The notes under the pieces: model-generated
Seen by the model: only the letters and a program-made list of their open reading frames with translations
Told to the model about the DNA's origin: nothing
The model's database searches: none
Program-made: the position numbers and the translations under genes
Shown: one piece after another, positions 43,994 to 54,929 of the stretch
Numbering within the stretch: position 1 is the first letter of the stretch
Layout: every line of letters begins with the position of its first letter
NCBI GenBank assembly: GCA_036960565.1
Contig: JBALXQ010000008.1
Span: 1-64,000, forward strand
Source of the DNA: Bermanella sp036960565
GTDB taxonomy: Bacteria > Pseudomonadota > Gammaproteobacteria > Pseudomonadales > Oceanobacteraceae
Length of the DNA stretch: 64,000 nucleotides
Direction of reading: 5' to 3'

Positions 43994-46900
43994 CTATATG
44001 ATTAATAGCGCCCAGTAATTTATCTTCTTGGAAAGGCTTGCCCATATAATCGGTAACACCGATAGCCATGGCTCTTTGCTTATGTTTATCTCCGGTACGG
44101 GAGGTAATCATAATAATTGGAACATCTTTTAGCTTAGAATCGTGACGCATCTGGGTTGCTACTTCAAAGCCATCCATTCGTGGCATCTCAATATCTAGCA
44201 ACATCACATCTGGACGATAATCCAATAAGATTTCCATAGCATCGACACCATCTTTGGCTGTACGAACCTCGATACCATTTCTCTCAAGCAAACGAGTTGT
44301 TACTTTACGTACGGTTACCGAGTCATCTACAACCAGTACAGAGATAATCTTATCTTCTTGAATATTGTGCTTATTCTGTTCTTCTTCACGATGCTCTATA
44401 GCGACATGCTGTTGATATTCTAGGCTGTACACATGGCGCATCATATTAGGTAAATCAAGAATAATAACCACACTACCATCACCTAATATAGTGCCTCCGG
44501 ATACGCCTACAACCGAACTAAACTGTGACCCTAATGTTTTTACTACAATCTCACGAGAACCCATGAGGGCGTCTACTTGAATTGCAGCAGGTTGCGAACC
44601 ACGCACCAAAACAACAGGCCAAGATACATCGGCTTCTGTTAATTTAAGGTGGCTATCATTACGCAATAAATCACCAAGGTATTTAAGAGGATAATCTCGA
44701 CCAGCATATTGATAAACAGGATTTTCTTGCTTATAAAGCTCAAGTAAAGTGGCTGAACTTACTCGTACAATACCCTCAATACTATTAAGTGGAATAGCGA
44801 ATAACGCCTCACCAACCTTAGACATCAAGGCACGGTTAACCGATACCGTAAATGGCAAGCGAATTACAAATTCGGTACCCGCTCCACTCTCAGAGTTGAT
44901 GAGAATGCTACCGCCTACCTGCTTTATTTCGCTATTAACAACATCCATACCGACGCCGCGACCAGATATTTGAGTTACTTTTTCGGCAGTACTAAACCCT
45001 GCCTGCAAAATGAATTGCAGAGCTTCTTGGTCAGTAATTGTTACAGTTGATGATAATAAACCACGATCAATGGCTTTTTTACGAACCGCTTCCAAGTTAA
45101 TGCCGGCACCGTCATCTGACAGTTTAAGAACAACATCTCCGCCATCTCGGAATAAACTAAGGGTAATACTACCTACGTCTGGTTTACCCACTTCTTGGCG
45201 TTTTAACGTTGATTCAAGACCGTGATCCACAGCATTTCTTAACATGTGCTCAAGAGGAGAGATCAGACGTTCTAAAACGCTTCTGTCCATTTCGCCTTCA
45301 GCATTGTTAACCTGTAGTTCAACTTGCTTACCAAGCTCCTGGCTAATTTGGCGTACGATTCGTCGCAACCTTGGAACCAATCGACTAAACGGTACCATGC
45401 GAGTTTTCATAAGCCCTTCTTGAAGCTCAGTATTTACTCGCGATTGCTGCAGCAATAGTGTCTCGGCATCTCGAGTTTTATCTAACAAGGTGCCCTTTAA
45501 ATCCATTAAATCCGAAGCTGACTCCACAAGAGAACGTGATAATTGCTGAAGCTGACTATAGCGATCCATTTCCAGTGGATCGAAATCTTCATAATTAGGA
45601 CCGTGACGTTCCTGACGGAATAGAACCTGAGCTTCTGTTTCAATATCTAAACGTCGTAATTGATCTTTTAATCGATCAAGCGTTGCGTCCATTTCTTCCA
45701 GAGTAAATGAGAAGTCAGTAACTTGATTTTCCAAGCGTCCACGTGAGATTGAAGTTTCACCTGCTAGGTTTACCAAGCCATCTAGTAGGTCAGCTGAAAC
45801 CTTTATCATTTCTTGTGGCTGGTTACGTCTAGGCGCTTCGTCTTGAGAAACGGCAGGCTTTAATGCCTCGGCTGCTGCGCGCAAGGGTACAACATTACTA
45901 GTCAATATCTCAGCGGGAAGCTCCTCATTAGCGCTTACCTGCTCAGTTACTGCTTGAGGTTTCACTTCCTCCGCGGTCTCTATAATTTCTGACCCAATTT
46001 CTTCCGGGGTCTCAATTTCGACAGGTTTTGAAACTGCAATAATTGGCCCTTGACCACCTTCCTTTAACCATAACTGAACATTGTCAATGCGTGCTGCTAT
46101 TAGGTCATATTGCTGATGTAATGAATGGAATAATTCATTATCTGCAGATTGATTATTAATCAATCTAGACTGAAGCTCGCTTTCCATATTATGAGAAAGA
46201 TTACCAATCTCTGTAAGGCCGGCCATAAAGGCACCACCTTTTAAGGTATGCAATACCCTTTGAATCGCTTCATTGTGCTCTGAGTTTTCAGGGTCTGCTT
46301 GCCAAGCGAGAATGCAGCCATCCAAGTCTTCCATCAACTCTTCAGCTTCATCCATGAAAATTTCAGCTACTTCCGCATCCGCTTCGTCTACTAAATCGGC
46401 AACTGAAACAGACACTGGTTGATCCACAGTGCTTTCATAGATGTCCACGACTTCTGAAATCAACTCTACCTGCTGTTCGTTATCAGGAAGTTCTAGTGAT
46501 TCTCCTGCGATATAAAGTTGGATAGCAGTAATGAGTTCTAGAGCTGGAGTGATTCCTTGCGAAATTTTTAACCCTTGAATCATGCTGGCCAGGCGATCAT
46601 GGCAAAGTATTAGTAAATCGAAAAGCTCATCTTTTATAACAAGGCGACCCTGACTTAAGCCATCATATAAATGTTCTAGCTCATGAATTAGATCGCCAAT
46701 AGAGTTAATCTCAGCCATGCGTGCACCACCTTTAAAGGTGTGCAGATCACGTTGTAATTCAGCGACTTGTAAAAGATTATTTTTATCTTTCTTCCATTCA
46801 CCTAAAGACTCATTGATAGAATCGATTAGTTCTTGAGCTTCTTCTAAAAATATTTCCAGTAACTCAGAATCAATTATAGGTTGTATTGGCTGGTCATCTT

Positions 46901-49900
46901 CTAGTACAACTTCAGGTAGATTTAACTCAACCTCTTCTAATTCGATTACCTCCGGCTCCAACTGAACCTGTTCAATCTCAACGGAAGTTTGATTATTAGT
47001 TTCTAATAATTCAGGGACTTCTATTAAGTGCACCTGTTCAACTGGTTCTGAGGTATCTTGCTCAATGGCTTCAGCTATCAAATCTGCCACTTCGGGTTCC
47101 GATAACTGAGTATCCTCTCCGTCAGCTTCAATAATGTCCAATTCGAGTAAGTTATCATCAGAGCTGTCGAGCTCAAGTTCAGGTTCAAGCGCATCCAGAT
47201 CGATCATATCAGCCACTGGATTAATGCTATCAGGCTCCAATACATCTAGTTCCAGCGAGTCACCTGATAACTCCAGCTCAGCTGACTCGGAAAAACCAGT
47301 AGTCTCGTCATTAGATACAGAACCAAATACATCCAGTTCAAGAGTCTCCATAGACTCTTCATCTGATTCGATTTCCCCTATTTCATCGTTTAATGCTTCA
47401 AAGGCATCGAACTCCAGTGTTTCTGCTGTTGCTTCTTGTAACTCAGGTTCTAAAAACTGTATTTCTTCAAAATCAGAATCAAGAAGATCTAGCTCGTTTT
47501 CTTTAGTCTCTTGTGTTATTTCATCATACGCATCGAGCTCAAGAGTAATGTCAGATAACTCAGGATCAAGAAGGTCTAACTCTTCACTTTCAATTTCAAC
47601 TACCGGCTCAATAATTTCCAGCCCAGGTAATTCAACTTCTTCAATATTTAGTTCGATTGTTTCAAGGTCGGCCTCTAAGCTTTCAGGTTCTTCATGCTCA
47701 GCTGTTAACTCAGAAATGAGATCATTTGCATGATCTATTGTTTGGCTGGCTGCTACCCTGTCCATCATATTTAGCAGACCTTCCTGGCCTTCTTTTATGA
47801 CTTCAATAAAGCTATCACTGGGCGATAATTTTTCATCAATCGTCTTGTGATAAGCACCTTGTAAAGCCTGACATAAGGTTACAACTGGCAAAAGTTCTGC
47901 CATCTGTGCGCCTTTCTCAAGAGTTTGAATTTCATCAATAATTGACGGAATCAACTCCTTGTCATCAGGCTGCACCTGCCAACGGTCAAAAATGCTTTCA
48001 GCGTCTAATAGAATATCCATCCCTTCAGACAAGAATACAGTTAGTACTTGGGGATCTACGCTATTATTACCACTTGTTCCGATGCGTTGATGAAATTCGT
48101 CAATCAACTGTTTAGACAAGCGCTCAATATCGGCAGTGAGGTCATCGCTACCTGAGATTTTGGCAAAGGGTGTAGATTCAAGTTGACTGAAGCCTTCGTC
48201 AATCAGGTCTTTACCACGAATAAATAAATGCACAATTTCGGCAGATGTCTCCACATGATATGCACATAAAACCTTTGAAAAGCTCTCAAGCGTGGCCGCT
48301 ATTTCAGCAATCGGTTCTATTCGGGCCATATGTGCACTGCCCTTAAGGGTATGCAGAGCACGCTGTAAATTATCAGTGATCGGTGTTTTGTAATCGTCCT
48401 GCTGGCTTGCATCAATGAAATCTTGAATAACGCAGATATGAGTTACAATCTCAGAGCTAAAGACTGCCAATAAAGCAGGCTCAAGAACTTCTAAAGAGCC
48501 AGGCTCTTGCTTCTTCTCATCCGCAATACTGGACTCGATTGAATTGTTTGCAGATGCATTATTCCAATCATCAACTGCTTTACCATTCGCAATAGCATAA
48601 GCATAATTCTGAATAGCTTCAATATTTACATCGCAAGGCTGGCGAATCTCAAATGCTTTAATCAATGCTGGAATTTGATCCACCATATGATCCACAATAT
48701 CTAAAAAAGGCTGGCTAAGATCAATAGTACGATCTAACAAGCGATTAAACATACTCTCAATCGACCATGCCGTTTCACCAATTTCAAGAGCGCCAACCAT
48801 TCGGCCGCTGCCCTTAAGAGTATGAAATGCTCGCCTGGTAGTGCTTAAAGCATCGTCATCTTGATTATTAGCTTTATATGCAGGCCAAGACTCCAGAATG
48901 GTCTCAAGTACTTCTTCAGCTTCTTCCAAGAAAATTTCAATGATTTCATCATCAATCAAATCATCTTCATCTTCCAGTTCGGCTGCTGGCTCAATATCAG
49001 CAACGTTCGCAGGGATGGAAGCAAGGTTTTGAGGCTCGTTATCTAATGCAATTGTACTTGGAATTACCTCAGGCCCTAACGTTGAAAGCACTTCCAATTC
49101 TTCAAGCGAGTCATTAACGTTAGAGTTTAACTGTTTAATTTCTTCCGTTTTTAAAGGCTCTTCTTTAAGTTCTAAGTCGTCAACCTGTACAGGCTCGGTA
49201 ACTTCTAATTCAGCTACACCATCAGCAGCTTCTAAAGTGTTATTTTTAGGCGCTAAATTTTCTTCCTGAGAAGATAATTCTTCCTCCTCTAATTCACCCT
49301 TAACGCTAAAAGGTAAAATAGCTTCACGAGCTTTACTCAATATACCAAGATTGTCGCTCTGGTTATTTTCAGCCAGACGCTCAATAAAATATTCGATTCC
49401 ACTTAATGCTTCGGCTAAGGCATTCAATAAAACATCATCTGGGTTTTGCTGCTGATCTACATGCCGCTGTATGATATTAGAACAAGCTCGAGAAATATTA
49501 GCAGCTTCGATTTGGGGAACCATGATAAGGGTGCCGCGCAAATTCATCATTAATTCAGCAGCATCACCTAGTAAAGACAGAGAGCCTGCTTTACTAACAT
49601 ATTCCACAACAAGATCTTTTACTTGTTCAATTAAATGCTTGGATTCTTGCAGGACAGCTTGTTGTGCTGCACCCAATTGCAATACTTCAGGTGTTTCAAT
49701 TTCACCAACGCCAAACTTATCGCTCAAACCAATAAGAGATGCTTCCACATAAAGAAGGCCACCAGCGATATCCATTAATTCTGTGTTATTGGCAGTATGG
49801 CCTTGGCTAACAAACTCACTTAACGTTTCAAATTGTTCTTGAATAACGGTTCTAGGTGTTCCCAAGCCAAGCATGCCCATGGTATCGCTGATCTGTTTGA

Positions 49901-50960
49901 AACCAGGCAATAATCCATTAAGCTGTTCAGGTCTGGCTTGCTTATCCTGTACTAGAACATCTAGCTGATCTTTAAGGTTGTTTATCTCTTCAATTAAGGC
50001 TGTCGCTACCGAGCCCATAGTTGCTTTATCAGGGCCACTAAAGGCACGCCTATCTTCATCTACGTCAGTATTAGAAGGTAGCGCATCATATAAGTTAAAT
50101 TCTTCTTTTGCGGCGCTAATTAGCGTGCTTTCGACTTCACAGCCTGCAATATAAAATAGAAGGTTTTTTAGAAGCTCACTGTTTGATTGCTCTAGTGCAT
50201 TAGGGCCATCAGATATTATTGCTTTTAATTTAAGCTCTAATTGCTTTAACAGCTCTTTAATAGCGCTGTTAACATCTATGCCATTATTGCTAATGCCTTC
50301 TAAAACAGCCGCCGCTGCCACCCACAACGGATGAGCGGGGGTATTGCTAAATAATTTAGCTAGTCTTGCGCTTACTTTTTTCAGGTATTCGATATTGCGA
50401 TCAGTATCTTTACCTTTGAGCACACCCAGTAAAGCCACCTGATACATCTGACGCAGCTTTCTAATGAGGTCGATAACTTGTTTATCAGAAAATTGTTGAA
50501 CTTGTGATGCGCTAAGAGGGCCCACAGGTTTGATATTGGGCTGGAAAAATGAAGTCTCTGAAAGAAGGCTTTCACCTCTAGCGCCACGTAAATCATTTAG
50601 CACTGGCAGCAGTACTACGGGTAGATCACGATGCCCCAATTTAATGTGGTCGAGGTAGTTTGGAAGTTGCAGAATAGCCTGCATCAATACTTCGCGAGCT
50701 TCTCTAGCGTTGCTAACTTTATCGTCAAGCATAGCTTGAGCGACAGCTTCCATTTCTTCGGCCAGCATAGCTGCGCCGTAGAACTCCACCATCTGCAAAG
50801 TGCCTCGCACTTGATGCAAATAAGTCAGACAGAATTTCATGCGAGCGGTATCATCTGGCGACTCTACATAAGCCTCCAGTTCATACTGCGCTTGCTTTAA
50901 GACTTCTTCTATTTCGCCTTTGACCCAGTCAAGGGCAACGTAATCATGGCGATCACCCAT
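43974..50960 (-). CDS. chpA: Chemosensory hybrid kinase ChpA (PilL-like)
   Basis: The 2328-residue CheA-like kinase of the Pil-Chp system has multiple phosphotransfer (Hpt) modules: His49 (HQVRGT), His713, His870, His1407 and His1571 (HTLKG or HTFKG). One Hpt-like segment near 1012 has Gln at the acceptor position. Between about 1095 and 1370 lies a strongly acidic, Leu/Glu/Asp-rich linker. The C-terminal half carries the kinase core (LVNLAGETSISRGRL, MLRNAVDHGLES, DDGAGI, GRGVGMDVV), a CheW domain, and a receiver with Asp2256. It should phosphorylate PilG and PilH. GGAG precedes the ATG. Confidence 0.95.
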   Translation of the reverse strand: MGDRHDYVALDWVKGEIEEVLKQAQYELEAYVESPDDTARMKFCLTYLHQVRGTLQMVEFYGAAMLAEEMEAVAQAMLDDKVSNAREAREVLMQAILQLPNYLDHIKLGHRDLPVVLLPVLNDLRGARGESLLSETSFFQPNIKPVGPLSASQVQQFSDKQVIDLIRKLRQMYQVALLGVLKGKDTDRNIEYLKKVSARLAKLFSNTPAHPLWVAAAAVLEGISNNGIDVNSAIKELLKQLELKLKAIISDGPNALEQSNSELLKNLLFYIAGCEVESTLISAAKEEFNLYDALPSNTDVDEDRRAFSGPDKATMGSVATALIEEINNLKDQLDVLVQDKQARPEQLNGLLPGFKQISDTMGMLGLGTPRTVIQEQFETLSEFVSQGHTANNTELMDIAGGLLYVEASLIGLSDKFGVGEIETPEVLQLGAAQQAVLQESKHLIEQVKDLVVEYVSKAGSLSLLGDAAELMMNLRGTLIMVPQIEAANISRACSNIIQRHVDQQQNPDDVLLNALAEALSGIEYFIERLAENNQSDNLGILSKAREAILPFSVKGELEEEELSSQEENLAPKNNTLEAADGVAELEVTEPVQVDDLELKEEPLKTEEIKQLNSNVNDSLEELEVLSTLGPEVIPSTIALDNEPQNLASIPANVADIEPAAELEDEDDLIDDEIIEIFLEEAEEVLETILESWPAYKANNQDDDALSTTRRAFHTLKGSGRMVGALEIGETAWSIESMFNRLLDRTIDLSQPFLDIVDHMVDQIPALIKAFEIRQPCDVNIEAIQNYAYAIANGKAVDDWNNASANNSIESSIADEKKQEPGSLEVLEPALLAVFSSEIVTHICVIQDFIDASQQDDYKTPITDNLQRALHTLKGSAHMARIEPIAEIAATLESFSKVLCAYHVETSAEIVHLFIRGKDLIDEGFSQLESTPFAKISGSDDLTADIERLSKQLIDEFHQRIGTSGNNSVDPQVLTVFLSEGMDILLDAESIFDRWQVQPDDKELIPSIIDEIQTLEKGAQMAELLPVVTLCQALQGAYHKTIDEKLSPSDSFIEVIKEGQEGLLNMMDRVAASQTIDHANDLISELTAEHEEPESLEADLETIELNIEEVELPGLEIIEPVVEIESEELDLLDPELSDITLELDAYDEITQETKENELDLLDSDFEEIQFLEPELQEATAETLEFDAFEALNDEIGEIESDEESMETLELDVFGSVSNDETTGFSESAELELSGDSLELDVLEPDSINPVADMIDLDALEPELELDSSDDNLLELDIIEADGEDTQLSEPEVADLIAEAIEQDTSEPVEQVHLIEVPELLETNNQTSVEIEQVQLEPEVIELEEVELNLPEVVLEDDQPIQPIIDSELLEIFLEEAQELIDSINESLGEWKKDKNNLLQVAELQRDLHTFKGGARMAEINSIGDLIHELEHLYDGLSQGRLVIKDELFDLLILCHDRLASMIQGLKISQGITPALELITAIQLYIAGESLELPDNEQQVELISEVVDIYESTVDQPVSVSVADLVDEADAEVAEIFMDEAEELMEDLDGCILAWQADPENSEHNEAIQRVLHTLKGGAFMAGLTEIGNLSHNMESELQSRLINNQSADNELFHSLHQQYDLIAARIDNVQLWLKEGGQGPIIAVSKPVEIETPEEIGSEIIETAEEVKPQAVTEQVSANEELPAEILTSNVVPLRAAAEALKPAVSQDEAPRRNQPQEMIKVSADLLDGLVNLAGETSISRGRLENQVTDFSFTLEEMDATLDRLKDQLRRLDIETEAQVLFRQERHGPNYEDFDPLEMDRYSQLQQLSRSLVESASDLMDLKGTLLDKTRDAETLLLQQSRVNTELQEGLMKTRMVPFSRLVPRLRRIVRQISQELGKQVELQVNNAEGEMDRSVLERLISPLEHMLRNAVDHGLESTLKRQEVGKPDVGSITLSLFRDGGDVVLKLSDDGAGINLEAVRKKAIDRGLLSSTVTITDQEALQFILQAGFSTAEKVTQISGRGVGMDVVNSEIKQVGGSILINSESGAGTEFVIRLPFTVSVNRALMSKVGEALFAIPLNSIEGIVRVSSATLLELYKQENPVYQYAGRDYPLKYLGDLLRNDSHLKLTEADVSWPVVLVRGSQPAAIQVDALMGSREIVVKTLGSQFSSVVGVSGGTILGDGSVVIILDLPNMMRHVYSLEYQQHVAIEHREEEQNKHNIQEDKIISVLVVDDSVTVRKVTTRLLERNGIEVRTAKDGVDAMEILLDYRPDVMLLDIEMPRMDGFEVATQMRHDSKLKDVPIIMITSRTGDKHKQRAMAIGVTDYMGKPFQEDKLLGAINHIVGNSSD

Positions 50961-50974
50961 GTTGGCTCCACATT

Positions 50975-51859
50975 CTAGTTATTCTTTGGATTCACGCGCT
51001 TTATATACGCCGTTATAGATTTATCTTTTACTGGTTCAAGATCAGGGTGATGCCAGTCCAGCATTTCCCCCATACCAATCAAAAGCAAACCTCCAGGAAC
51101 TAATCTATCCACTAAGTGGCTGAGTATTTCCTCACGACGCTGGCGGCGAAAGTATATTAATAAATTCTGACAATAAATAATGTGGCGCTTAGTACTGGCC
51201 GTCTTATCTAACTGCAAAACATTAACCTGTGCAAAGCAAGTATTACGCTTAATTTCCGCTAACAACTCGAATTGGTCATTGTTAGTCTGTGAGAAATAAT
51301 TATTCTTGTAATGCTCACTTAGTGTTTCTATACGGCGCTTAGGGTAAACCCCTTGCCGCGCTTTATTCAAAGCGGGTACGCTAATATCGGTTCCGGTAAT
51401 CATGAATGAATCATTATCACCGTGACGAAGCAACACCTCTTTCGCCAACATGGCTAAGCTGTAAACTTCTTCGCCGGTGGAGCAACCAACACTCCATATG
51501 TCTAAAGGATTTTTCTTACTATATTGCACGTGATGCTTATTAATTATATCGGCAATATATTCAAAAGCTGCTGGGTCACGAAAAAACCGGGTTTCTTGAA
51601 CAGTTAAGCGGTCAATTAACTTAGCCCATTCAATTTTCCCTAAAGGAGAATTAACCACAAAATCATAATATACCTGATAGTCATCATGAGATAATTCTCG
51701 CATACGCTGCATCAAGCTAGATTGTAAAAATGATTTGCGTTGCGCAGTGACAAATATGCCCGTGCGAGACTCCAGCAAGTCCCGCCATAGCAGGAACTGC
51801 TCTTCGTTCATGATTGGCAGAGTTTTTAATGACCACCCTGCAGCCGCCACAGCGTTCAC
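50975..51859 (-). CDS. pilK: Chemoreceptor methyltransferase PilK (CheR-like)
   Basis: The 294-residue protein has a CheR-type N-terminal helical domain (LTVQETRFFRDPAAFEYI) and a SAM-binding domain (IWSVGCSTGEEVYSLAML, TGTDIS, IYCQNLLIYF). It should methylate glutamates of PilJ. The start is a GTG placed 5 bp after the pilJ stop codon; an internal ATG at 51811 has no ribosome site. It is encoded between pilJ and chpA. Confidence 0.92.
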   Translation of the reverse strand: MNAVAAAGWSLKTLPIMNEEQFLLWRDLLESRTGIFVTAQRKSFLQSSLMQRMRELSHDDYQVYYDFVVNSPLGKIEWAKLIDRLTVQETRFFRDPAAFEYIADIINKHHVQYSKKNPLDIWSVGCSTGEEVYSLAMLAKEVLLRHGDNDSFMITGTDISVPALNKARQGVYPKRRIETLSEHYKNNYFSQTNNDQFELLAEIKRNTCFAQVNVLQLDKTASTKRHIIYCQNLLIYFRRQRREEILSHLVDRLVPGGLLLIGMGEMLDWHHPDLEPVKDKSITAYIKRVNPKNN

Positions 51860-51864
51860 CTAAC

Positions 51865-53898
51865 TTATACGTTAGATTCAGGTAGCTTGAAACCAGCTAC
51901 TGATTCACGAAGCTTGGTCGCCATTTCGGCAAGATTACCGATCGACTTAGCTGTAGCTGTAGTACCGGCGGAAGTTTGCGAGGTAATCTCTTGGATTACG
52001 TTCATCGTATTTGAGATATGACCAGCAGATGAAGCCTGCTGACGTGCTGCGTTAGATATATTTTGAATCAAGTCAGCCAAACTCTTAGATACCGTTTCGA
52101 TTTCTTCAAGTGCCACACCCGCATCCTGTGCTAGGCGTGCACCACGTACCACCTCAGCAGTGGTATGTTCCATCGAGATTACCGCTTCGTTAGTATCGTT
52201 CTGGATCGTTTTAACCAGTGCTTCAATCTGCTTGGTTGCTGCTGCTGAACGCTCAGCCAGACGCTGTACTTCATCGGCAACTACCGCGAAGCCTCGACCA
52301 GCATCACCGGCCATGGAGGCCTGGATTGCAGCGTTAAGGGATAGAATGTTTGTTTGATCGGCAATGTCGTTGATCAAGGAGATGATATCCCCGATTTCCT
52401 GAGACGATTCACCCAGACGCTTAATACGCTTTGACGTTTCTTGAATCTGCTCACGGATGTTATCCATGCCGTTAATCGTTGCCTGTACCACTTCAGCACC
52501 TTTGTTCGCGATCGTTACTGATCGTTCGGCTACCGAGGTAGACTCAGAGGCGTTTGAAGATACTTGGTCGATGGATACCGCCATCTCGTTGATTGCGGCA
52601 GAAGCTCCGGCAATTTCTTGTGCTTGGTGCTCCGCAGCATCAGCTAAGTGCATCGCTGTAGACTGTGTTTCTTGTGCAGCCGATGCAACCTGTACTGCGG
52701 TTTCGTTAATTGCAGTTACTAGTGCACGCATTTGGTCGATCGCGAAGTTGATTGAGTCAGCAATTGCACCGGTGAAATCTTCGGTTACTGTCGCCTGTGT
52801 TGTTAAGTCACCATCGGCAAGGTCAGCTAGTTCATCAAGTAAACGAAGGATCGCCATTTGGTTTTGTTCGTTTTTACTTTCTTCTTCTTTTAGCGTGCTC
52901 TGTGTATCGCGATAAGTTGTGAAACCCACACCACCTAACATTGAAAGTGCAAAGATTGCTAAAATATAACCAATAGACTGCAATATTGCCCAAGAAGCAG
53001 TTCGCTCTTCGTGACGCACTTCTAACTGAGAGGTTTGGCTCAACATATTCTGTGAAGAGTTGAATATATTATTGGCAGATTCACGAACCTGAAAAAGTTC
53101 AGGAGAAGTTTCAAGAATTTCGTCAACCGAGCCAGCAACAAACTCAAATAATTCTGATATTTCAGCAAGGGAATCGATTGCTTCGTCATCGGTAACTGGC
53201 TGTATATGCATTGCCACGTTACCTTCAATCATACCGTTCAGTACACGACCAAATAGGTTAGCATCTCGGCCAAAGCTATCTGCTGCCATTACCGCATCAT
53301 CACCACCTGACAATACTTTGTTTACTGACCGCACGATACGTTCTGCTAACCAAGACTGACGCTGTGCAACCGCAACCTGTTCAGCAGGGGCATCGTTATC
53401 AAGTAAGATCTCTACAACCTCATCGTACTCTACCTGCAGTTGAGGAATCGTTTCAGATAGGGTCGCCGCAACTTCGTGCAAAGATAATACAGTGTCACGG
53501 GTTTCTACTATTCTATCAGCTGAGTCTCGAGCGTCATCCCATAAGGCCTGTAATTCGCTAATACCTTCTACTGGGCTTGGAGGAAGACCGGTTTCGCTAT
53601 CACCCTTGACTATATAACCCCAGCGAGTTTCAAAGTTCTTACGGGCAACCGCCAACAATTTAAAGGCTTCTTCTTTACCCGCAGCTGCTTCGACGGCGTT
53701 TTTCGCAATTTGCTGAGACAACACCCTTAGTTCACCAGAGTGAGAAATATATTCTTTATCTTGATCAGATTTATATTGAACAAAAACCGTGATGAATAAG
53801 AACGCCAAAATGAAGACAACGAAGGCTGCGATTAAAACCATTCGTGCAGTGTTATTAGCTAAATTCGATCGGATTGCACTGCCCGCATTCGCTTTCAT
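51865..53898 (-). CDS. pilJ: Type IV pilus methyl-accepting chemoreceptor PilJ
   Basis: The 677-residue inner-membrane receptor has a first helix (about 20-41), a periplasmic region with two PilJ-type helical modules (about 45-300), a second helix (303-326), a HAMP-like stretch and a long cytoplasmic signalling coiled coil. The hairpin tip (ADEVQRLAERSAAATKQI) is typical of PilJ. It feeds ChpA through PilI and ChpC. GGAG precedes the ATG. Confidence 0.95.
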   Translation of the reverse strand: MKANAGSAIRSNLANNTARMVLIAAFVVFILAFLFITVFVQYKSDQDKEYISHSGELRVLSQQIAKNAVEAAAGKEEAFKLLAVARKNFETRWGYIVKGDSETGLPPSPVEGISELQALWDDARDSADRIVETRDTVLSLHEVAATLSETIPQLQVEYDEVVEILLDNDAPAEQVAVAQRQSWLAERIVRSVNKVLSGGDDAVMAADSFGRDANLFGRVLNGMIEGNVAMHIQPVTDDEAIDSLAEISELFEFVAGSVDEILETSPELFQVRESANNIFNSSQNMLSQTSQLEVRHEERTASWAILQSIGYILAIFALSMLGGVGFTTYRDTQSTLKEEESKNEQNQMAILRLLDELADLADGDLTTQATVTEDFTGAIADSINFAIDQMRALVTAINETAVQVASAAQETQSTAMHLADAAEHQAQEIAGASAAINEMAVSIDQVSSNASESTSVAERSVTIANKGAEVVQATINGMDNIREQIQETSKRIKRLGESSQEIGDIISLINDIADQTNILSLNAAIQASMAGDAGRGFAVVADEVQRLAERSAAATKQIEALVKTIQNDTNEAVISMEHTTAEVVRGARLAQDAGVALEEIETVSKSLADLIQNISNAARQQASSAGHISNTMNVIQEITSQTSAGTTATAKSIGNLAEMATKLRESVAGFKLPESNV

Positions 53899-53982
53899 GT
53901 TTAAATTCTCCGCAACCGTTACAACGTATAATTATTATAGTTATTCGCTACTCAACTTCCTAAAGCAGGAAGTGAACAGCGA

Positions 53983-54513
53983 CTATACAGCAATATCCAT
54001 ATAGTGTTCATTTTTTACCAACGTATCAAAACTGAAAACAGGCCACTGTTCTCCATCACGTTGAAAAATTCCTGAGACAAAAGGAACTACCTTCTCTGGA
54101 ATATCTTCTAAAGAGGAATCCATCATTGAGTCCAATGAGAAATGCTGCAAACCCAATAAAGCATCCACCACTAAACCATTCAAGAAATCTCCTTTTTCTA
54201 CAATTAGAGTTCTCTTTGTGCGCTGAGTAGTTGCTCGCCCCCCAAAAAAGGAAGCAAGATCCATAATAGGCACTAAACGCCCACGCACATTCGCCACACC
54301 CTGAACCCAATGTTTAACACCTGGAATAGGTGTTAGCTTGGGTGCAGTTAATATTTCGCCTATATCTGACATGGGCGCCACATAGCGTTTACCAGCCAAA
54401 ATAAAACCCACTCCACGCCAATACTCTACCGCCTCAGTTTGAGAAGGAAGATCGGCCGCATGAGAACGGCAACGCTGAGCAATGTCTTGTAATAAGGCGA
54501 AGGGTGTCATCAT
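53983..54513 (-). CDS. pilI: CheW-like coupling protein PilI
   Basis: The 176-residue protein has a CheW domain: FILAGKRYVAPMSDIGEIL, HWVQGVANVRGRLVPIMDL, LIVEKGDFLNGLVVDALLG. It links PilJ to ChpA. Its start overlaps the pilH stop codon (TAATG), with a second ATG directly after, indicating translational coupling. Confidence 0.94.
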   Translation of the reverse strand: MMTPFALLQDIAQRCRSHAADLPSQTEAVEYWRGVGFILAGKRYVAPMSDIGEILTAPKLTPIPGVKHWVQGVANVRGRLVPIMDLASFFGGRATTQRTKRTLIVEKGDFLNGLVVDALLGLQHFSLDSMMDSSLEDIPEKVVPFVSGIFQRDGEQWPVFSFDTLVKNEHYMDIAV

Positions 54514-54881
54514 TAAACTCCGTCAATGACACTCTGAATTGTTTGAGCCAATTGATCTTCAGTTACAGGTTTAACGAGGTAGCCTTTTGCACCTTGACGC
54601 TGACCCCAAACCTTATCAGTTTCCTGATCTTTAGTGGTCACTATGATCACAGGAATATGAGCCGTCTTATCGTCTTTAGTTAGCTGGCGAGTAGCCTGGA
54701 AACCATTTAAACCAGGCATGACTATATCCATCAATACTACGTCGGGTAACTCTTCACGAGCCAACGCCACGCCATCAGCACCATTTTCAGCTTCCAATAC
54801 TTCAAAACCTTTAGCTTCAAGCATGGTTTTCAGAGTAAATGTTTCAGTAGGTGAGTCATCTACAATTAAGACACGCGCCAT
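54513..54881 (-). CDS. pilH: Response regulator PilH (single receiver domain)
   Basis: The 122-residue receiver has acidic Asp8-Asp9, phosphoacceptor Asp52 in VVLMDIVMPGLNG, Thr near 86 and Lys near 105. In Pseudomonas PilH drives pilus retraction-side signalling, acting with or against PilG. It lies between pilG and pilI. Confidence 0.94.
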   Translation of the reverse strand: MARVLIVDDSPTETFTLKTMLEAKGFEVLEAENGADGVALAREELPDVVLMDIVMPGLNGFQATRQLTKDDKTAHIPVIIVTTKDQETDKVWGQRQGAKGYLVKPVTEDQLAQTIQSVIDGV

Positions 54882-54929
54882 ATTAACCTCTAAATAAATA
54901 AATCAGTAATGCAGGTAACTAGAACTTCA

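Noticed and set aside
47134..47733. Long Ser-rich frame on the plus strand
   Set aside because: It is the complement of the acidic repeat linker of chpA; its low-complexity Ser composition follows from the Glu/Asp/Leu codons opposite.
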